Shown here in pieces: positions 43,108 to 52,485 of a stretch of DNA of 64,000 nucleotides; position 1 is the stretch's first letter; the number at the start of each line of letters is the position of its first letter. The stretch is taken from assembly GCA_964552195.1 (NCBI GenBank), contig CAZKFM010000009.1:1-64000 (forward strand), given 5' to 3'. Origin of the DNA: CAZKAP01 sp964552195 (GTDB lineage: Bacteria > Bacteroidota > Bacteroidia > Flavobacteriales > Flavobacteriaceae). A program made the position numbers and the translations under genes. Under the pieces are notes generated by a model. It saw only the letters and a program-made list of their open reading frames with translations. It searched no databases and had not been told where the DNA came from.

Positions 43108-44427
43108 TCAGGAAGCGGCCTGATTCAGTGATTCCTTGTACACCTTCAGGCAGCGTTCCCGGGCAGCTTTATGATCTACTATCGGAGCCGGGTAGGTGAG
43201 TTCCTGGTATTCCGGCACCCAGGTATTGATGTACTCGTGTTGGCGATCGAATTTCTGAACCTGAGTAGTGGGATTAAAAATGCGGAAGTAGGGTGCTGCA
43301 TCCACTCCTGAGCCTGCCGCCCATTGCCAGTTACCCACATTACTGGCCTGTTCGTAGTCCAACAGCTTTTCTGCAAAATAGGCCTCTCCCCACCGCCAGT
43401 CTATTAGCAGGTGTTTGCACAGGAAGCTACTCACCAACATGCGAACACGGTTATGCATATACCCGGTGGTATTGAGTTCCCGCATACCGGCGTCGATAAG
43501 AGGGTAACCCGTATTTCCCGTTTTCCAGCGTTCAAAATCCGCTTCATCGTTCCGCCAGGCAATGTGATCGTATTCCTTTTTAAACGAGGAATGCATTGTG
43601 TAGGGGAAGTGCCAGAGGATTTGCATGAAGAACTCTCTCCAGATGAGTTCGTGAAGGAAAGTACGGTTCTCCACTCTGATAATCTTCCTGATGACTTCCC
43701 TGATGGAAATCGTTCCGAATCGGAGATAGAGACCAATACGGGAAGTGCCGGGCTGGGCAGGGAAATTCCTGAGCTCCTCGTACTGCTGTATCCGTTCACG
43801 GTCTATGGAGAAAGCGGGCCAGCTGGTTCTCGATACCGTAAAGCCCATTTTCTCAAGACTAAGCCCTGTACGTTCCGTTTGCTGAACATAGCGCTGGTTT
43901 TCACGCTGCACCTCATAGGCTATCAGATCTGTCGTGGTCTGAAGGGCCTGTTCCCATTTCTTGCGATATGGGGTATATACCACGTACGGTTTCCCGTCGT
44001 CCTTGGTCACTTCATCCTGTTCGAAGATTACCTGATCCTTATAGGTGTGAAAGCCTACCCCATTTTGGTCCAGTAAATCCGCAATCTGATGATCCCGGGT
44101 TCTGGCATAGGGCTCGTAATCCCGATTGGTATATACTCCTTTAACCTGGTATTGCTTCAGCAAAGACTCCATGCACGCTGCGGGGCTGCCATGGAGTATC
44201 TTCATTCGTGTACCGTGCTCCTCGAATAGACGCTGATCCATTTTCATCAAGGTATCCCATATAAAGCGCACCCTTCGATCGTCCGGAGGCAGGGATTCCA
44301 GGATTTCAGTATCGAATATGAACAGGGGTAAGACGGGGTATCCGCTCTTCAGGGCATTATAAAGCCCTACGTTATCCCTCCAGCGCAAATCCCTTCTAAA
44401 CCAGAATATTACGCACTCGTTCTCCAT
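43108..44427 (-). CDS. phrB: Deoxyribodipyrimidine photolyase
   Basis: 439 residues, cryptochrome/photolyase family, splitting UV-induced cyclobutane dimers using FAD and light. The N-terminal antenna domain (about 1-130) begins VIFWFRRDLRWRDNVGLYN; the FAD domain contains FLHELIWREFFMQILWHF, NTGYPLIDAGMRELNTTGYM and WAAGSGVDAAPYFRIFNP. The electron-transfer Trp positions appear present (for example WRWGEAYF). It is one bp downstream of the SDR gene and so co-transcribed with SDR and SRPBCC. Confidence 0.95.
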   Translation of the reverse strand: MENECVIFWFRRDLRWRDNVGLYNALKSGYPVLPLFIFDTEILESLPPDDRRVRFIWDTLMKMDQRLFEEHGTRMKILHGSPAACMESLLKQYQVKGVYTNRDYEPYARTRDHQIADLLDQNGVGFHTYKDQVIFEQDEVTKDDGKPYVVYTPYRKKWEQALQTTTDLIAYEVQRENQRYVQQTERTGLSLEKMGFTVSRTSWPAFSIDRERIQQYEELRNFPAQPGTSRIGLYLRFGTISIREVIRKIIRVENRTFLHELIWREFFMQILWHFPYTMHSSFKKEYDHIAWRNDEADFERWKTGNTGYPLIDAGMRELNTTGYMHNRVRMLVSSFLCKHLLIDWRWGEAYFAEKLLDYEQASNVGNWQWAAGSGVDAAPYFRIFNPTTQVQKFDRQHEYINTWVPEYQELTYPAPIVDHKAARERCLKVYKESLNQAAS

Positions 44428-44428
44428 A

Positions 44429-45121
44429 CTAGTTCACGTTCAGGGTGGACATACCTCCATCAATGCCGATTACCTGTCCCGTCATCCAGTCGCTATCGTT
44501 TCCGAGCAGGAAGGCGGCCATACTGGCGATATCCCCAGGTTGGCCCACCTTCTTCAGCGGATGGCGCTCGGCCATCATTTCCTTCTTGCGATCGTTGTTG
44601 AGCAATCTTGATGCCAGAGGGGTATCGACCAGTGAGGGAGCAATGACGTTGACCCTAACCTCCGGCGCGTATTCAGCGGCAAGTGAGCGGGCGAAGCCCT
44701 CTATGGCTCCTTTAGCGGCAGCTATACTGGTGTGGAAAGGCATACCCAGGCTGGCCGCAACAGTGCTGAAGTAGACTATGCTGCCACCTGTGTTCATCCG
44801 ACCGATGAGGTGTTTGGTAACCCGAACCAGATTAAAGAAGTTCAGATTCATTTCCTCTTCAAAAGTATCCAGATTCAACATTTTGAGGGGCTTGAGCTGT
44901 ATGCTTCCCGGGCAGTACACCAGACCATCGACACGCTCCGGAAAAGGGATGCTGTCCAGGTTGGCCTGAGTGATATCAGCCTTATAATGGGTGACATGGG
45001 AAGGCAGGGTAGTTTCAAGTGTACGGGAGACCGTGAATATGGTATAATCCGAGGGCAGCCGGTTCAGTAAGTCCTTGCCGATTCCGTGCGATCCTCCTAT
45101 GATTACTATGGATTTGCTCAT
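44429..45121 (-). CDS. SDR family protein without catalytic Tyr
   Basis: 230 residues with the short-chain dehydrogenase fold: cofactor loop IIGGSHGIGKD (about 8-16), DITQA, and the C-terminal GQVIGIDGGMS. The catalytic Ser119 (VYFSTVAA) and Lys137 are present, but the Tyr of YxxxK is Ile133 (TSIAAAKGAIEG). Lack of the proton-donating Tyr suggests non-standard catalysis or a binding role. It sits between the photolyase and SRPBCC genes, a combination recurrent in flavobacteria. Confidence 0.9.
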   Translation of the reverse strand: MSKSIVIIGGSHGIGKDLLNRLPSDYTIFTVSRTLETTLPSHVTHYKADITQANLDSIPFPERVDGLVYCPGSIQLKPLKMLNLDTFEEEMNLNFFNLVRVTKHLIGRMNTGGSIVYFSTVAASLGMPFHTSIAAAKGAIEGFARSLAAEYAPEVRVNVIAPSLVDTPLASRLLNNDRKKEMMAERHPLKKVGQPGDIASMAAFLLGNDSDWMTGQVIGIDGGMSTLNVN

Positions 45122-45131
45122 TGATATGTTT

Positions 45132-45632
45132 TTACAGGGATTTGAAAATAATCTGGGCCGGCCTTTCCTCTATCCGGCCGAACCGTTCACTTAATTTCTG
45201 GTGTCTGAATTGAAAAGTCTCTTTTAAGCCCGGTTTTACAAAAGGGCCGTGGAGCCATGATCCGATAACGCCAAGGGGCATCTTGTAGAAAACGCGATCA
45301 ATAAGCTCACTACCACCATCTTCTGTGGCCCGTACTTCATGAACGTGATGCCAGAAGGCATAAGGACCTTCCCATTGAACGTCGGTGAAGCGCTTCTGGT
45401 GGTCAATATGTGTGATCTCACTCAGCCATTTTGCCCGGAAACCGGGAAAGGGCTGGAGACTAAAGCCAAACATGGCACCGGTAAAGAACTCGGTATCTGA
45501 TCCTTTCAGAGATTTCATTCTAAACCTGGATGGGGTGAGTTCGATCAGGTTAGTAGGGGTACTGAGGAAATCCCATGCCCGCTCAGGGGCTAAGCGCAGC
45601 GATATGCAGGAGTAAATGGAATATACACTCAT
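45132..45632 (-). CDS. SRPBCC family protein
   Basis: 166 residues with a START/polyketide-cyclase-like fold: the first strand and helix (LRLAPERAWDFLSTPTNLIE), WEGPYAFWHHVHEV and the long C-terminal helix (FQFRHQKLSERFG). It likely binds a hydrophobic ligand. It is the first gene of the SRPBCC-SDR-photolyase operon. The same combination next to photolyase in other flavobacteria hints at a role in a light- or carotenoid-related process, but the ligand is unknown. Confidence 0.88.
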   Translation of the reverse strand: MSVYSIYSCISLRLAPERAWDFLSTPTNLIELTPSRFRMKSLKGSDTEFFTGAMFGFSLQPFPGFRAKWLSEITHIDHQKRFTDVQWEGPYAFWHHVHEVRATEDGGSELIDRVFYKMPLGVIGSWLHGPFVKPGLKETFQFRHQKLSERFGRIEERPAQIIFKSL

Positions 45633-45677
45633 TTCGTGGGCAAAAATACAATATGTCTAATGAAAACGCATAAAGGT

Positions 45678-45685
45678 CAAACATA
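45678..45685 (-). promoter_or_regulatory. -7 element of the SRPBCC-SDR-photolyase operon
   Basis: The minus strand reads TATGTTTG, a match to TAnnTTTG, 46 bp upstream of the SRPBCC start. A good -33 element is not visible, as for the BLUF gene, suggesting that both need an activator or alternative sigma factor. Confidence 0.45.
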
Positions 45686-45759
45686 ATATTAAGAAAATAG
45701 AACCCTGCCGACTTCGTTATCCTCCTGTAAAGTGCCATATTTACGGTACTATCTGAGCT

Positions 45760-46929
45760 ATGGATTCAAATCGATGGTTTTCCTACTTATGGGTCTTTGT
45801 TCTCCTTCTTACTGGGGTATGGCAAATGAATGCCCAGGTGAGCCTGGACCGTATTGGACTGCTTCCGGATCAAATCCAGGAATCGTCCGGTCTGGTTTGG
45901 ATAGAGGGGCGGTTGTTTACCCATAACGATTCCGGTGGGGTGAGTGAAGTTTACGAGATCGACCCGAATACCGGTCAGCTGCTCCGGACGATTACCGTGG
46001 CGGATGCATCGGCTGTGGATTGGGAGGACCTCGCTCAGGACAACAATTACGTCTATATCGGGGACTTTGGAAATAACTTGGGAAGCCGGACCGATCTCCG
46101 AATTTATCGGTTGGTCAAGTCGGACCTGCTTTCACTGGAAACCGTAATTGCAGAACCTATCGAATTTTCACTCGAGGATCAGGAAAACTTTGAACCCCGT
46201 GAGACCCATCCCTACGACATGGAAGCCCTGATCGCCCTGGGAGAGGCCTTGGTGGTATTTACTAAGGACCGGGAGAACTTCGGTACTCGTGCCTACCGCT
46301 TGCCTAAAGTTCCCGGTAACCATGTGGCTATCCATATTGGAGAGTCGGACATACAAGGGCTTGTGACCGCAGCGGCATTTCGTCCGGAAACCGGTCAGCT
46401 CTATCTACTGGGATATTCTTCCATTTTACGGCCCTTCCTAGTACAGGCGGAGGGAGTTAGCCTGCAGGAGATCTTTGGAAGCCGGATGGAAAGACAGCCC
46501 TTGGACATCGGCTTTGCTCAGGCCGAAGGATTGGCACTGGGGCGTTCCGACAGCCTGTTTGTAACCACCGAATCATTTCAATCAAATCCGTTGGTTAACA
46601 GTTCGGCGGCTCTCTACGCGGGTAGTGTAGATCTTTTCGATTCCGATGAAGGAGAGCCCGAAATTCCGGAGGAACCCGGGGAGTCGGATACCCAAAGTCT
46701 GATCCTTTATCGTCCTTCGGGTTCAAACGATCTTCATTTCCAACTGTTAACCGACCAGGCTGTGCTGGGCAGGGCTATTTACAGCAGTAATGGCCGTCGC
46801 GTGCAGTACACGTCGCCGGAGGACCTGACCGACGACCCCATCCCAATTTCACATTTGACCCCCGGAATTTATTTCCTGGCTTATTACCTCAGGGATGACA
46901 TTCTGGTTGAGGCCTTTAGCGTACCTTGA
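45760..46929 (+). CDS. Secreted beta-propeller-like protein with T9SS-type C-terminal domain
   Basis: 389 residues: signal peptide (ends about MNAQ, residue 26), a beta-propeller-like repeat region (about 27-300: ESSGLVWIEGRLFTHNDSGG, VDWEDLAQDNNYVYIGDFGN, EGLALGRSDSLFVTTES) and a Glu/Pro linker (about 305-318). The final 75 residues (GRAIYSSNGRRV ... ISHLTPGIYFLAYY) resemble type A sorting domains of the type IX secretion system, so it is probably surface-exposed or released. Function is unknown. Confidence 0.8.
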   Translation: MDSNRWFSYLWVFVLLLTGVWQMNAQVSLDRIGLLPDQIQESSGLVWIEGRLFTHNDSGGVSEVYEIDPNTGQLLRTITVADASAVDWEDLAQDNNYVYIGDFGNNLGSRTDLRIYRLVKSDLLSLETVIAEPIEFSLEDQENFEPRETHPYDMEALIALGEALVVFTKDRENFGTRAYRLPKVPGNHVAIHIGESDIQGLVTAAAFRPETGQLYLLGYSSILRPFLVQAEGVSLQEIFGSRMERQPLDIGFAQAEGLALGRSDSLFVTTESFQSNPLVNSSAALYAGSVDLFDSDEGEPEIPEEPGESDTQSLILYRPSGSNDLHFQLLTDQAVLGRAIYSSNGRRVQYTSPEDLTDDPIPISHLTPGIYFLAYYLRDDILVEAFSVP

Positions 46930-46970
46930 TTTTTAATCAATTCTTAACAATTCAGGGTTTACGGTTTAAC

Positions 46971-46978
46971 TAGTTTTG
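46971..46978 (+). promoter_or_regulatory. -7 promoter element of the DUF2911 gene
   Basis: TAGTTTTG matches TAnnTTTG, 27 bp upstream of the ATG at 47006. No clear -33 element. Confidence 0.45.
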
Positions 46979-47005
46979 AAGCTATTATATTAGCAACTCT
47001 TTATT

Positions 47006-47854
47006 ATGAAAAAAACACTATCCTTAGGACTTTCCCTGATTTTTGGGTCCATGGCATTTGCCCAGATCGAAACTCCTGCACCCAGCCCCATGTCTGAAGT
47101 GGAGCAGATGGTCGGACTAACTGAAATCGAAATTGCCTATTCCCGCCCTTCGATGAAGGGACGTGAGATTTTTGGATCTCTGGTTCCCTTCGACAAAATC
47201 TGGAGGACAGGAGCTAATTCAAGCACGAAAATCACATTCGGAGACGATGTGACTTTTGGTGAAACTGAGGTAGAAGCAGGTACCTACGCCCTTTACACCA
47301 AGCCGGGTAAGGAAAGCTGGGAAGTATACCTGTACAAAGACTATTCCCTGTGGGGCGCTCCACGGCAGTGGGACGAATCCATGGTAGTGGCCTCCTACAC
47401 GGCCACTCCCGAAAATGCGCCCATGAACATCGAGACCTTTACCATTACTCTCGATAATCTGAGTAACAACGGTGCACAGCTTGGGATCTCCTGGGAGAAC
47501 ACCTATGTAGGAGTCCCTATTGTGGTGCCTACAGCCGAGAAGGCGAAGAAGAGCATCGAGAGTGTACTATCCGGCCCTAATGGCGATCAGTTCTACGCTG
47601 CGGCGGCCTATTACTTTCAGGAGGGCATGAATCTGAATCAGGCTCAGGAGTGGATCGAAAAAGCGGTCTCCATGGAGCCCAACAAATTCTGGATCTCCCG
47701 CATGCAGTCGCTGATCTATGCCAAGCAGGGTAACAATAAAAAGGCCATTTCTGCTGCTAAAAATTCGCTCAAGTTGGCTGAGGCGGCGGGTAATGAGGAT
47801 TACATCCGCATGAATACCGAGTCCCTCAAGGAATGGGGAGTAGAAATGGAATAA
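47006..47854 (+). CDS. DUF2911 domain secreted protein
   Basis: 282 residues with a signal peptide (ends at AFAQ, residue 19) and the DUF2911 beta domain (about 25-165), recognised by YSRPSMKGREIFGSLVPFDK and WRTGANSSTKITFG. The C-terminal third (about 185-280) consists of TPR-like helices. A conserved Bacteroidota family of unknown function, exported to the periplasm. Monocistronic, with its own promoter and terminator. Confidence 0.9.
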   Translation: MKKTLSLGLSLIFGSMAFAQIETPAPSPMSEVEQMVGLTEIEIAYSRPSMKGREIFGSLVPFDKIWRTGANSSTKITFGDDVTFGETEVEAGTYALYTKPGKESWEVYLYKDYSLWGAPRQWDESMVVASYTATPENAPMNIETFTITLDNLSNNGAQLGISWENTYVGVPIVVPTAEKAKKSIESVLSGPNGDQFYAAAAYYFQEGMNLNQAQEWIEKAVSMEPNKFWISRMQSLIYAKQGNNKKAISAAKNSLKLAEAAGNEDYIRMNTESLKEWGVEME

Positions 47855-47920
47855 GTATTTTTGAATGCCCGCAGGCTTGGCCGGGGCAATCTGGTTTTAA
47901 TTAGCGTTATACGTTTTTAA

Positions 47921-47952
47921 GTCCCGGTTTCACAACCGGGGCTTTTCTTTTT
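47921..47952 (+). terminator. Terminator between DUF2911 and the symporter gene
   Basis: CCCGGTT (47923-47929) pairs with AACCGGG (47934-47940) over a four-base loop, followed by GCTTTTCTTTTTG. It ends the rightward DUF2911 transcript and overlaps the stop of the convergent symporter gene. Confidence 0.75.
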
Positions 47953-49633
47953 GATGGGGTACTGCGTATTCGATCAGGAATGCAAGAGCGATAACGGCCA
48001 AACAGCCGATCAGGTTCAACCAGAGGTACGAGAAGGCATCCAGGAAGTAAACCAAAAATACAATTCCCTGCGTTATCAGGGCGGCCACAAAAACGGATGT
48101 ACCCCGAACGCGTGCGGGCAGGAACGACAGCAGGAAAATTCCAAGAGTATTTCCGTAGAACAGGGAGCCGATGATGTTTACCAGCTGAATCAGGTTATCG
48201 AATAAATCAGCCACACAGGCGATACCAATGGCCAGCACTCCCCAGATCAGGGTAAATCCCCGGCTGGCACGGGAGAGCTCCTGATCTTCTGGATTAGGAT
48301 TGATATAGGTAGTGTAAAAGTCTATGGCCGAAGTGGTACCGAGGGCATTTAACTCGGAGGCGGTGGAGGACATAGCCGCAGATAAGATCATGGCCAAAAG
48401 CAGACCGACCAAACCCACAGGAAGGTGCTGCAGTACAAAGGTGATGAAGACGTAGTCCTTATCGTTGGTTTCCAGGTCCGGGTCCGTTTCTTCGATCAGG
48501 CTTACCGCAGCTTTCCTGCCGATGTCTTCCAGGCGATCTATCCGGGTAATTTCTTCTTCGATTTCTTTCAATCCGGACGTGTTACCGCTGGCCAAATATT
48601 CAGCATACTGCTGGTAACTGCTGGCCTTTTCCTGATTAAGTTGTGCATGACCTTCCTCCATTTTAACAAAGGTTTCCCCTGCCGGCCCTTCTCTCATGGC
48701 CTGAGCGGTGGACGGATTGAAATGCAGCGGAGTGGCGTGGAATTGATAGAATATAAACACCAAAACTCCTATGAAGAGGATAAAGAACTGAAGGGGAATT
48801 TTAAGCACGGCATTGAATAACAGGCCCCAGCGGCTGTGATTGGCGGATTTCCCACTGAGGTACCGTTGAACCTGGCTTTGATCCGTACCGAAATACGATA
48901 AGGCGAGAAACAGCCCACCGGTGATCCCGCTCCAGAAGGTGTACCGGTTCGACGGATCTAGTGAAAAATCAAGTACGTTCATCTTGTCCTGAACCCGGGC
49001 GATACTCACCAGTTCTTTTAGACCCAGATCCTCCGGGAAGGAGCCCAGCAGAAAGAAAAAGGTGAATACCAGCCCAAGGAGTATGACGAACATCTGTTGG
49101 GTCTGGGTAACATTTACGGCCCTGGTCCCCCCCGTTACCGTGTAGATCATAACCAGGACCCCAATGATGATGTTGAGTAAGGTCAGGTCCCATCCGAGTA
49201 TGGCAGACAGTATAATGGAAGGGGCGAAGATGGTGATGCCAGCGGACAGCCCCCGCTGAATCAGGAAGAGAGAGGCGGTTAGTGTACGTGTTTTTCGGTC
49301 AAACCTGCTCTCCAGCAACTCGTAGGCTGTACGAACCTGAGCCTTGCGATAGAAGGGTATGAAGAAGATACAGATCAAAACCATTGCTATGGGCAGTCCA
49401 AAGTAGAATTGAACGAACCCCAGCCCGTCGTGATATGCCTGGCCTGGTGTGGACAGAAAGGTGATGGCACTGGCCTGGGTAGCCATGACGGAAAGGCCAA
49501 CTACCCACCAGCGACTGCTGCCTTTGCCCTTGAGAAAATCCCGGTCTCCTTCATTTTTACGGGTCTTCCACCAACCGTATCCAACGATGCCTCCGAGGGT
49601 CGAAACCAGTATAATCCAGTCAATTGTATCCAT
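47930..49633 (-). CDS. Sodium:solute symporter family protein
   Basis: 567 residues, about 13 membrane helices. SSS family marks include WWVVGLSVMATQASAITFLS (TM2), the ALSYFGTDQSQVQRYLSGKS signature and the Na+ site region SAAMSSTASELNALGT. A hydrophilic loop of about 80 residues (about 325-395) is inserted. Bacteroidota members in this position transport sugars, sialic acids or other organic solutes. It lies in an operon with a secreted PIG-L deacetylase and a tiny membrane peptide, so the substrate may be an amino sugar product; this is inference. Confidence 0.93.
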   Translation of the reverse strand: MDTIDWIILVSTLGGIVGYGWWKTRKNEGDRDFLKGKGSSRWWVVGLSVMATQASAITFLSTPGQAYHDGLGFVQFYFGLPIAMVLICIFFIPFYRKAQVRTAYELLESRFDRKTRTLTASLFLIQRGLSAGITIFAPSIILSAILGWDLTLLNIIIGVLVMIYTVTGGTRAVNVTQTQQMFVILLGLVFTFFFLLGSFPEDLGLKELVSIARVQDKMNVLDFSLDPSNRYTFWSGITGGLFLALSYFGTDQSQVQRYLSGKSANHSRWGLLFNAVLKIPLQFFILFIGVLVFIFYQFHATPLHFNPSTAQAMREGPAGETFVKMEEGHAQLNQEKASSYQQYAEYLASGNTSGLKEIEEEITRIDRLEDIGRKAAVSLIEETDPDLETNDKDYVFITFVLQHLPVGLVGLLLAMILSAAMSSTASELNALGTTSAIDFYTTYINPNPEDQELSRASRGFTLIWGVLAIGIACVADLFDNLIQLVNIIGSLFYGNTLGIFLLSFLPARVRGTSVFVAALITQGIVFLVYFLDAFSYLWLNLIGCLAVIALAFLIEYAVPHQKEKPRL

Positions 49634-49636
49634 GTT

Positions 49637-49738
49637 CTAGTTCCCGTTTTGCAGCCACCAGAACAACACTATATAGATGGCGTTGAGTAGAATAACCAGC
49701 GCATACAGCCATTTCCAGTTTCCAGTTTTCTCAATCAT
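49637..49738 (-). CDS. 33-residue single-TM peptide
   Basis: A short open frame (start 49738, stop TAG at 49637) encoding MIEKTGNWKWLYA, a hydrophobic segment (LVILLNAIYIVLFWWL) and a QNGN tail. It overlaps the end of the PIG-L gene by 8 bp and ends 3 bp before the symporter start, so the three are translationally linked. The exact fit, and one membrane helix flanked by Trp residues, argue for a real small subunit or stabiliser of the symporter, comparable to small accessory proteins of other SSS transporters. Confidence 0.65.
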   Translation of the reverse strand: MIEKTGNWKWLYALVILLNAIYIVLFWWLQNGN

Positions 49739-52256
49739 CGCGTTTTTTATTCGGTTTGGCGTAAAGCATGTTAACAAAAAGCTTGTATGCCCCGGGTACA
49801 CCGGCGGGGAGTTGCCGGAAGAAGCTCAGGCTGGTGTAGAAATAATTGCCACTACCATGAACGGCATGGAGTATACCACCTTGCAGAGGCTCTTCCCCGG
49901 GATCCCGTGTCTGAATGAGTGTACGATATTCGGGGGCCCACTGAACCGGAAAATACAGACCTCGTTCCTGTACCCAGTTATCGAAGTCCGATTCCTCGAT
50001 TCGGTTAGGAAAGTTCAGAATGTCGCTGTTGTCAGAAGTGATCTCCACCCGGGCGGTTTCGTCGGTCACCCGACTGCGCGAGAGCTCGAAAGGGTAGGGA
50101 CCGAGCCCTTCGAACTGAGCCCCCCAACGGCCTGCGGTATTGTATTGGACTACGAGGTTTCCGCCGTTCTTCACATATTCCATCAGGATGGGTTGCTTGA
50201 TCTTTAATTTCGTGGTTTCCACATTATAGGCTCGTATTCCCATAACCACCGCCCGATAGGTACTGAGCTGAGAAGCCTGCTGAAGGGTGTCCAGGTCAAT
50301 CCGGGTAACGGGTATGCCCAGCGCCTCCAGACCTTCATCCACTCCGTCACCGGCACCCTCAATGTAACCTATCCGTCCTTCTGCCAGTCTAATGTCCTCG
50401 CGTATAATTGGAGTTGACTGTGGCCTGAATACCACTTGGTAGGGGATATGCCCGTACGTAATGCTTGCGTTTGCCCATCCATAGTCCTGTCCGGCGATTC
50501 GTGTGGTGATTCGGAGTTCGGATCGGTCTGCGTCCATAGGGGGAGTAATGGAAATGGTCTTTCGAATTTGCTCCCCCTGATTCAAAGGGGCAAGCATGAG
50601 GCTCGACGGCTGCAACTTCCAACCCCTGCCGGCTTCCAGATATACAGGGATTGAATCCTGATTAACCGTAAAGGAGCTAAAAATCAACTCCACCTCTCTG
50701 GATTTGCGATCCGGGAACAGGACGAGTTCGGGTGCCGGCTGACCACTAACCGGGGGTACTATGCGGAACCTCCTTAGGGACTCACCTTCATCCGAACGAA
50801 CTCGTTTGTAGAGAACGGGTAGTTCCATGGGCATGTGCCTTCCCTCCAGTTCGAGTACGACCTCGGCCTTAAGGTCCGACGGGTTCTGAGGGCTGTTGAG
50901 TTCCACCTGTTGATCAAGGGAATACCGCCCTTCCAAGGGTAGCGTTTTAAGCCAGTAGTGTGAATTCACGTTGTAATCTTCCGCTATGCTCCCTTTCCAC
51001 TGGTAGTCCTTAGGTGTATTGAAAGGGAGCACTTCTCCTACGGACTGACGAATCCCTAAATCCGGGATCGCACAGGAAACCAACTGTATTTCGACTCCGG
51101 AACGGACAGTAAATTCAGCTGAAATCTCGACTTCGCCTCCGGGTACCGCGGTTTCAGATTCGCTGAAGACATTCAGGTAAAGCCCGGCACACTCGATTAT
51201 AATCTCCTGAAGCAGGGGGAGTTTCTGACGTTTCCAGTGGCTGTCAGGCAGTTCTTCCAGTAGTCCATAAGCCCGCACTAAATCGGGTAAGTGCACACTT
51301 GGGTTGAGGAAATCGAATTCTTTCTCCACCTTCTCCAGGATGTCGCCTATTTTCTGTCCTCCATCCAGCCGCTTCCAGGAAGTTTCTATGCCTGCAAACA
51401 GCCGTTCGGGTTGCCCATCCGAGGTCCCTTTTATGTACTCCAGGTATTCGATCTGACTTCCCCGCTGCAGGGCCTGACCGAATCCCTGACACTTGTGCAT
51501 GCTGCGGGCCATGGCGGCAATTTCGTTGTTGGAAAGGCCCAGCTCCGGATAAAAAACACCGACATCCACGCTGAGCAGATTCGATTTATCCGCCTTTTCG
51601 AACCCTTCCCGTCCTCCGTAGAACCACCAGGAGGTGTTGAAATAGAGTTGCTTAACCTGCCAGGGTCCCAGTCCGGAGGGCACCTGGTAATTCGGATCTG
51701 CAGCCAATTCAAAGGCCTCCACACTCAGGATGGCCGAGCCCGTGTGATGTCCATGTGTACTTCCCGGGCTCCTATGGTCGAAACGATTGATGACGACATC
51801 GGGGCGCAGGTAACGTATCAGGTGAATCACATCGGAAAGGACCTCTTCTTTGTTCCAGAATTCAAAGGTTTCATCCGGGTGCTTGGAATAACCGAAATCA
51901 CGAGCACGGGTGAAAAATTGTTCGCCACCGTCGATACGTCGGGCCTCCAGCAATTCCTGAGTTCTCAGGACTCCGAGTAAATCCTTGAGTTCCGGGCCGA
52001 TCAGATTCTGCCCCCCACCGCCACGTGTCATGGATAAGTATCCGGTACGTGCGTGCATCTCATTGGCCAGATACGATATAATACGCTGATTCTCATCGTC
52101 AGGATGCGCCGCTACATAGAGGGCATTGCCCAGGAAATTCAACCGTTGTAAATCCCTGTAAATCTCCAGGCTGTGGTGACGGACCGCCTCCTGCGCCTGC
52201 GCACAGGTGATTGTGATCAGAAGAATCGTGAGTAGGGTCTTTCCTTTTCTAAACAT
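49731..52256 (-). CDS. Secreted PIG-L family deacetylase
   Basis: 841 residues: signal peptide (ends at AQAQ), LmbE/PIG-L domain (about 42-290) with zinc motif AHPDDE (H51, D53, D54) and the third ligand region STHGHHTGS, then several beta-rich domains (about 370-600) and a C-terminal alpha-beta segment (about 610-830) with VVMGIRAYN and GGNLVVQYNT. Such enzymes remove N-acetyl groups from GlcNAc-type sugars. It is first in an operon with the small peptide and the symporter, which fits extracytoplasmic deacetylation followed by uptake. Confidence 0.92.
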   Translation of the reverse strand: MFRKGKTLLTILLITITCAQAQEAVRHHSLEIYRDLQRLNFLGNALYVAAHPDDENQRIISYLANEMHARTGYLSMTRGGGGQNLIGPELKDLLGVLRTQELLEARRIDGGEQFFTRARDFGYSKHPDETFEFWNKEEVLSDVIHLIRYLRPDVVINRFDHRSPGSTHGHHTGSAILSVEAFELAADPNYQVPSGLGPWQVKQLYFNTSWWFYGGREGFEKADKSNLLSVDVGVFYPELGLSNNEIAAMARSMHKCQGFGQALQRGSQIEYLEYIKGTSDGQPERLFAGIETSWKRLDGGQKIGDILEKVEKEFDFLNPSVHLPDLVRAYGLLEELPDSHWKRQKLPLLQEIIIECAGLYLNVFSESETAVPGGEVEISAEFTVRSGVEIQLVSCAIPDLGIRQSVGEVLPFNTPKDYQWKGSIAEDYNVNSHYWLKTLPLEGRYSLDQQVELNSPQNPSDLKAEVVLELEGRHMPMELPVLYKRVRSDEGESLRRFRIVPPVSGQPAPELVLFPDRKSREVELIFSSFTVNQDSIPVYLEAGRGWKLQPSSLMLAPLNQGEQIRKTISITPPMDADRSELRITTRIAGQDYGWANASITYGHIPYQVVFRPQSTPIIREDIRLAEGRIGYIEGAGDGVDEGLEALGIPVTRIDLDTLQQASQLSTYRAVVMGIRAYNVETTKLKIKQPILMEYVKNGGNLVVQYNTAGRWGAQFEGLGPYPFELSRSRVTDETARVEITSDNSDILNFPNRIEESDFDNWVQERGLYFPVQWAPEYRTLIQTRDPGEEPLQGGILHAVHGSGNYFYTSLSFFRQLPAGVPGAYKLFVNMLYAKPNKKRDD

Positions 52257-52485
52257 AGCATTTGGGTCTTAGCAGGTTAATTTTCGGGACGGCCCGTAAC
52301 TTAAGTGTACACCAGGGATATTCGGATCTCAACCCAGGCTGCGCCCGAAATTTACAATCGTTTATCCGGTTTTAGGGCACCACGGGACCTCTTTATTACC
52401 TGCTTTGGGCCCTTTCCCAGCATTATGCCTCTTTGCGAGAAAAACCATAACCTTCCTTAGTTGGGATGAATCCCGCGCAAACCAT

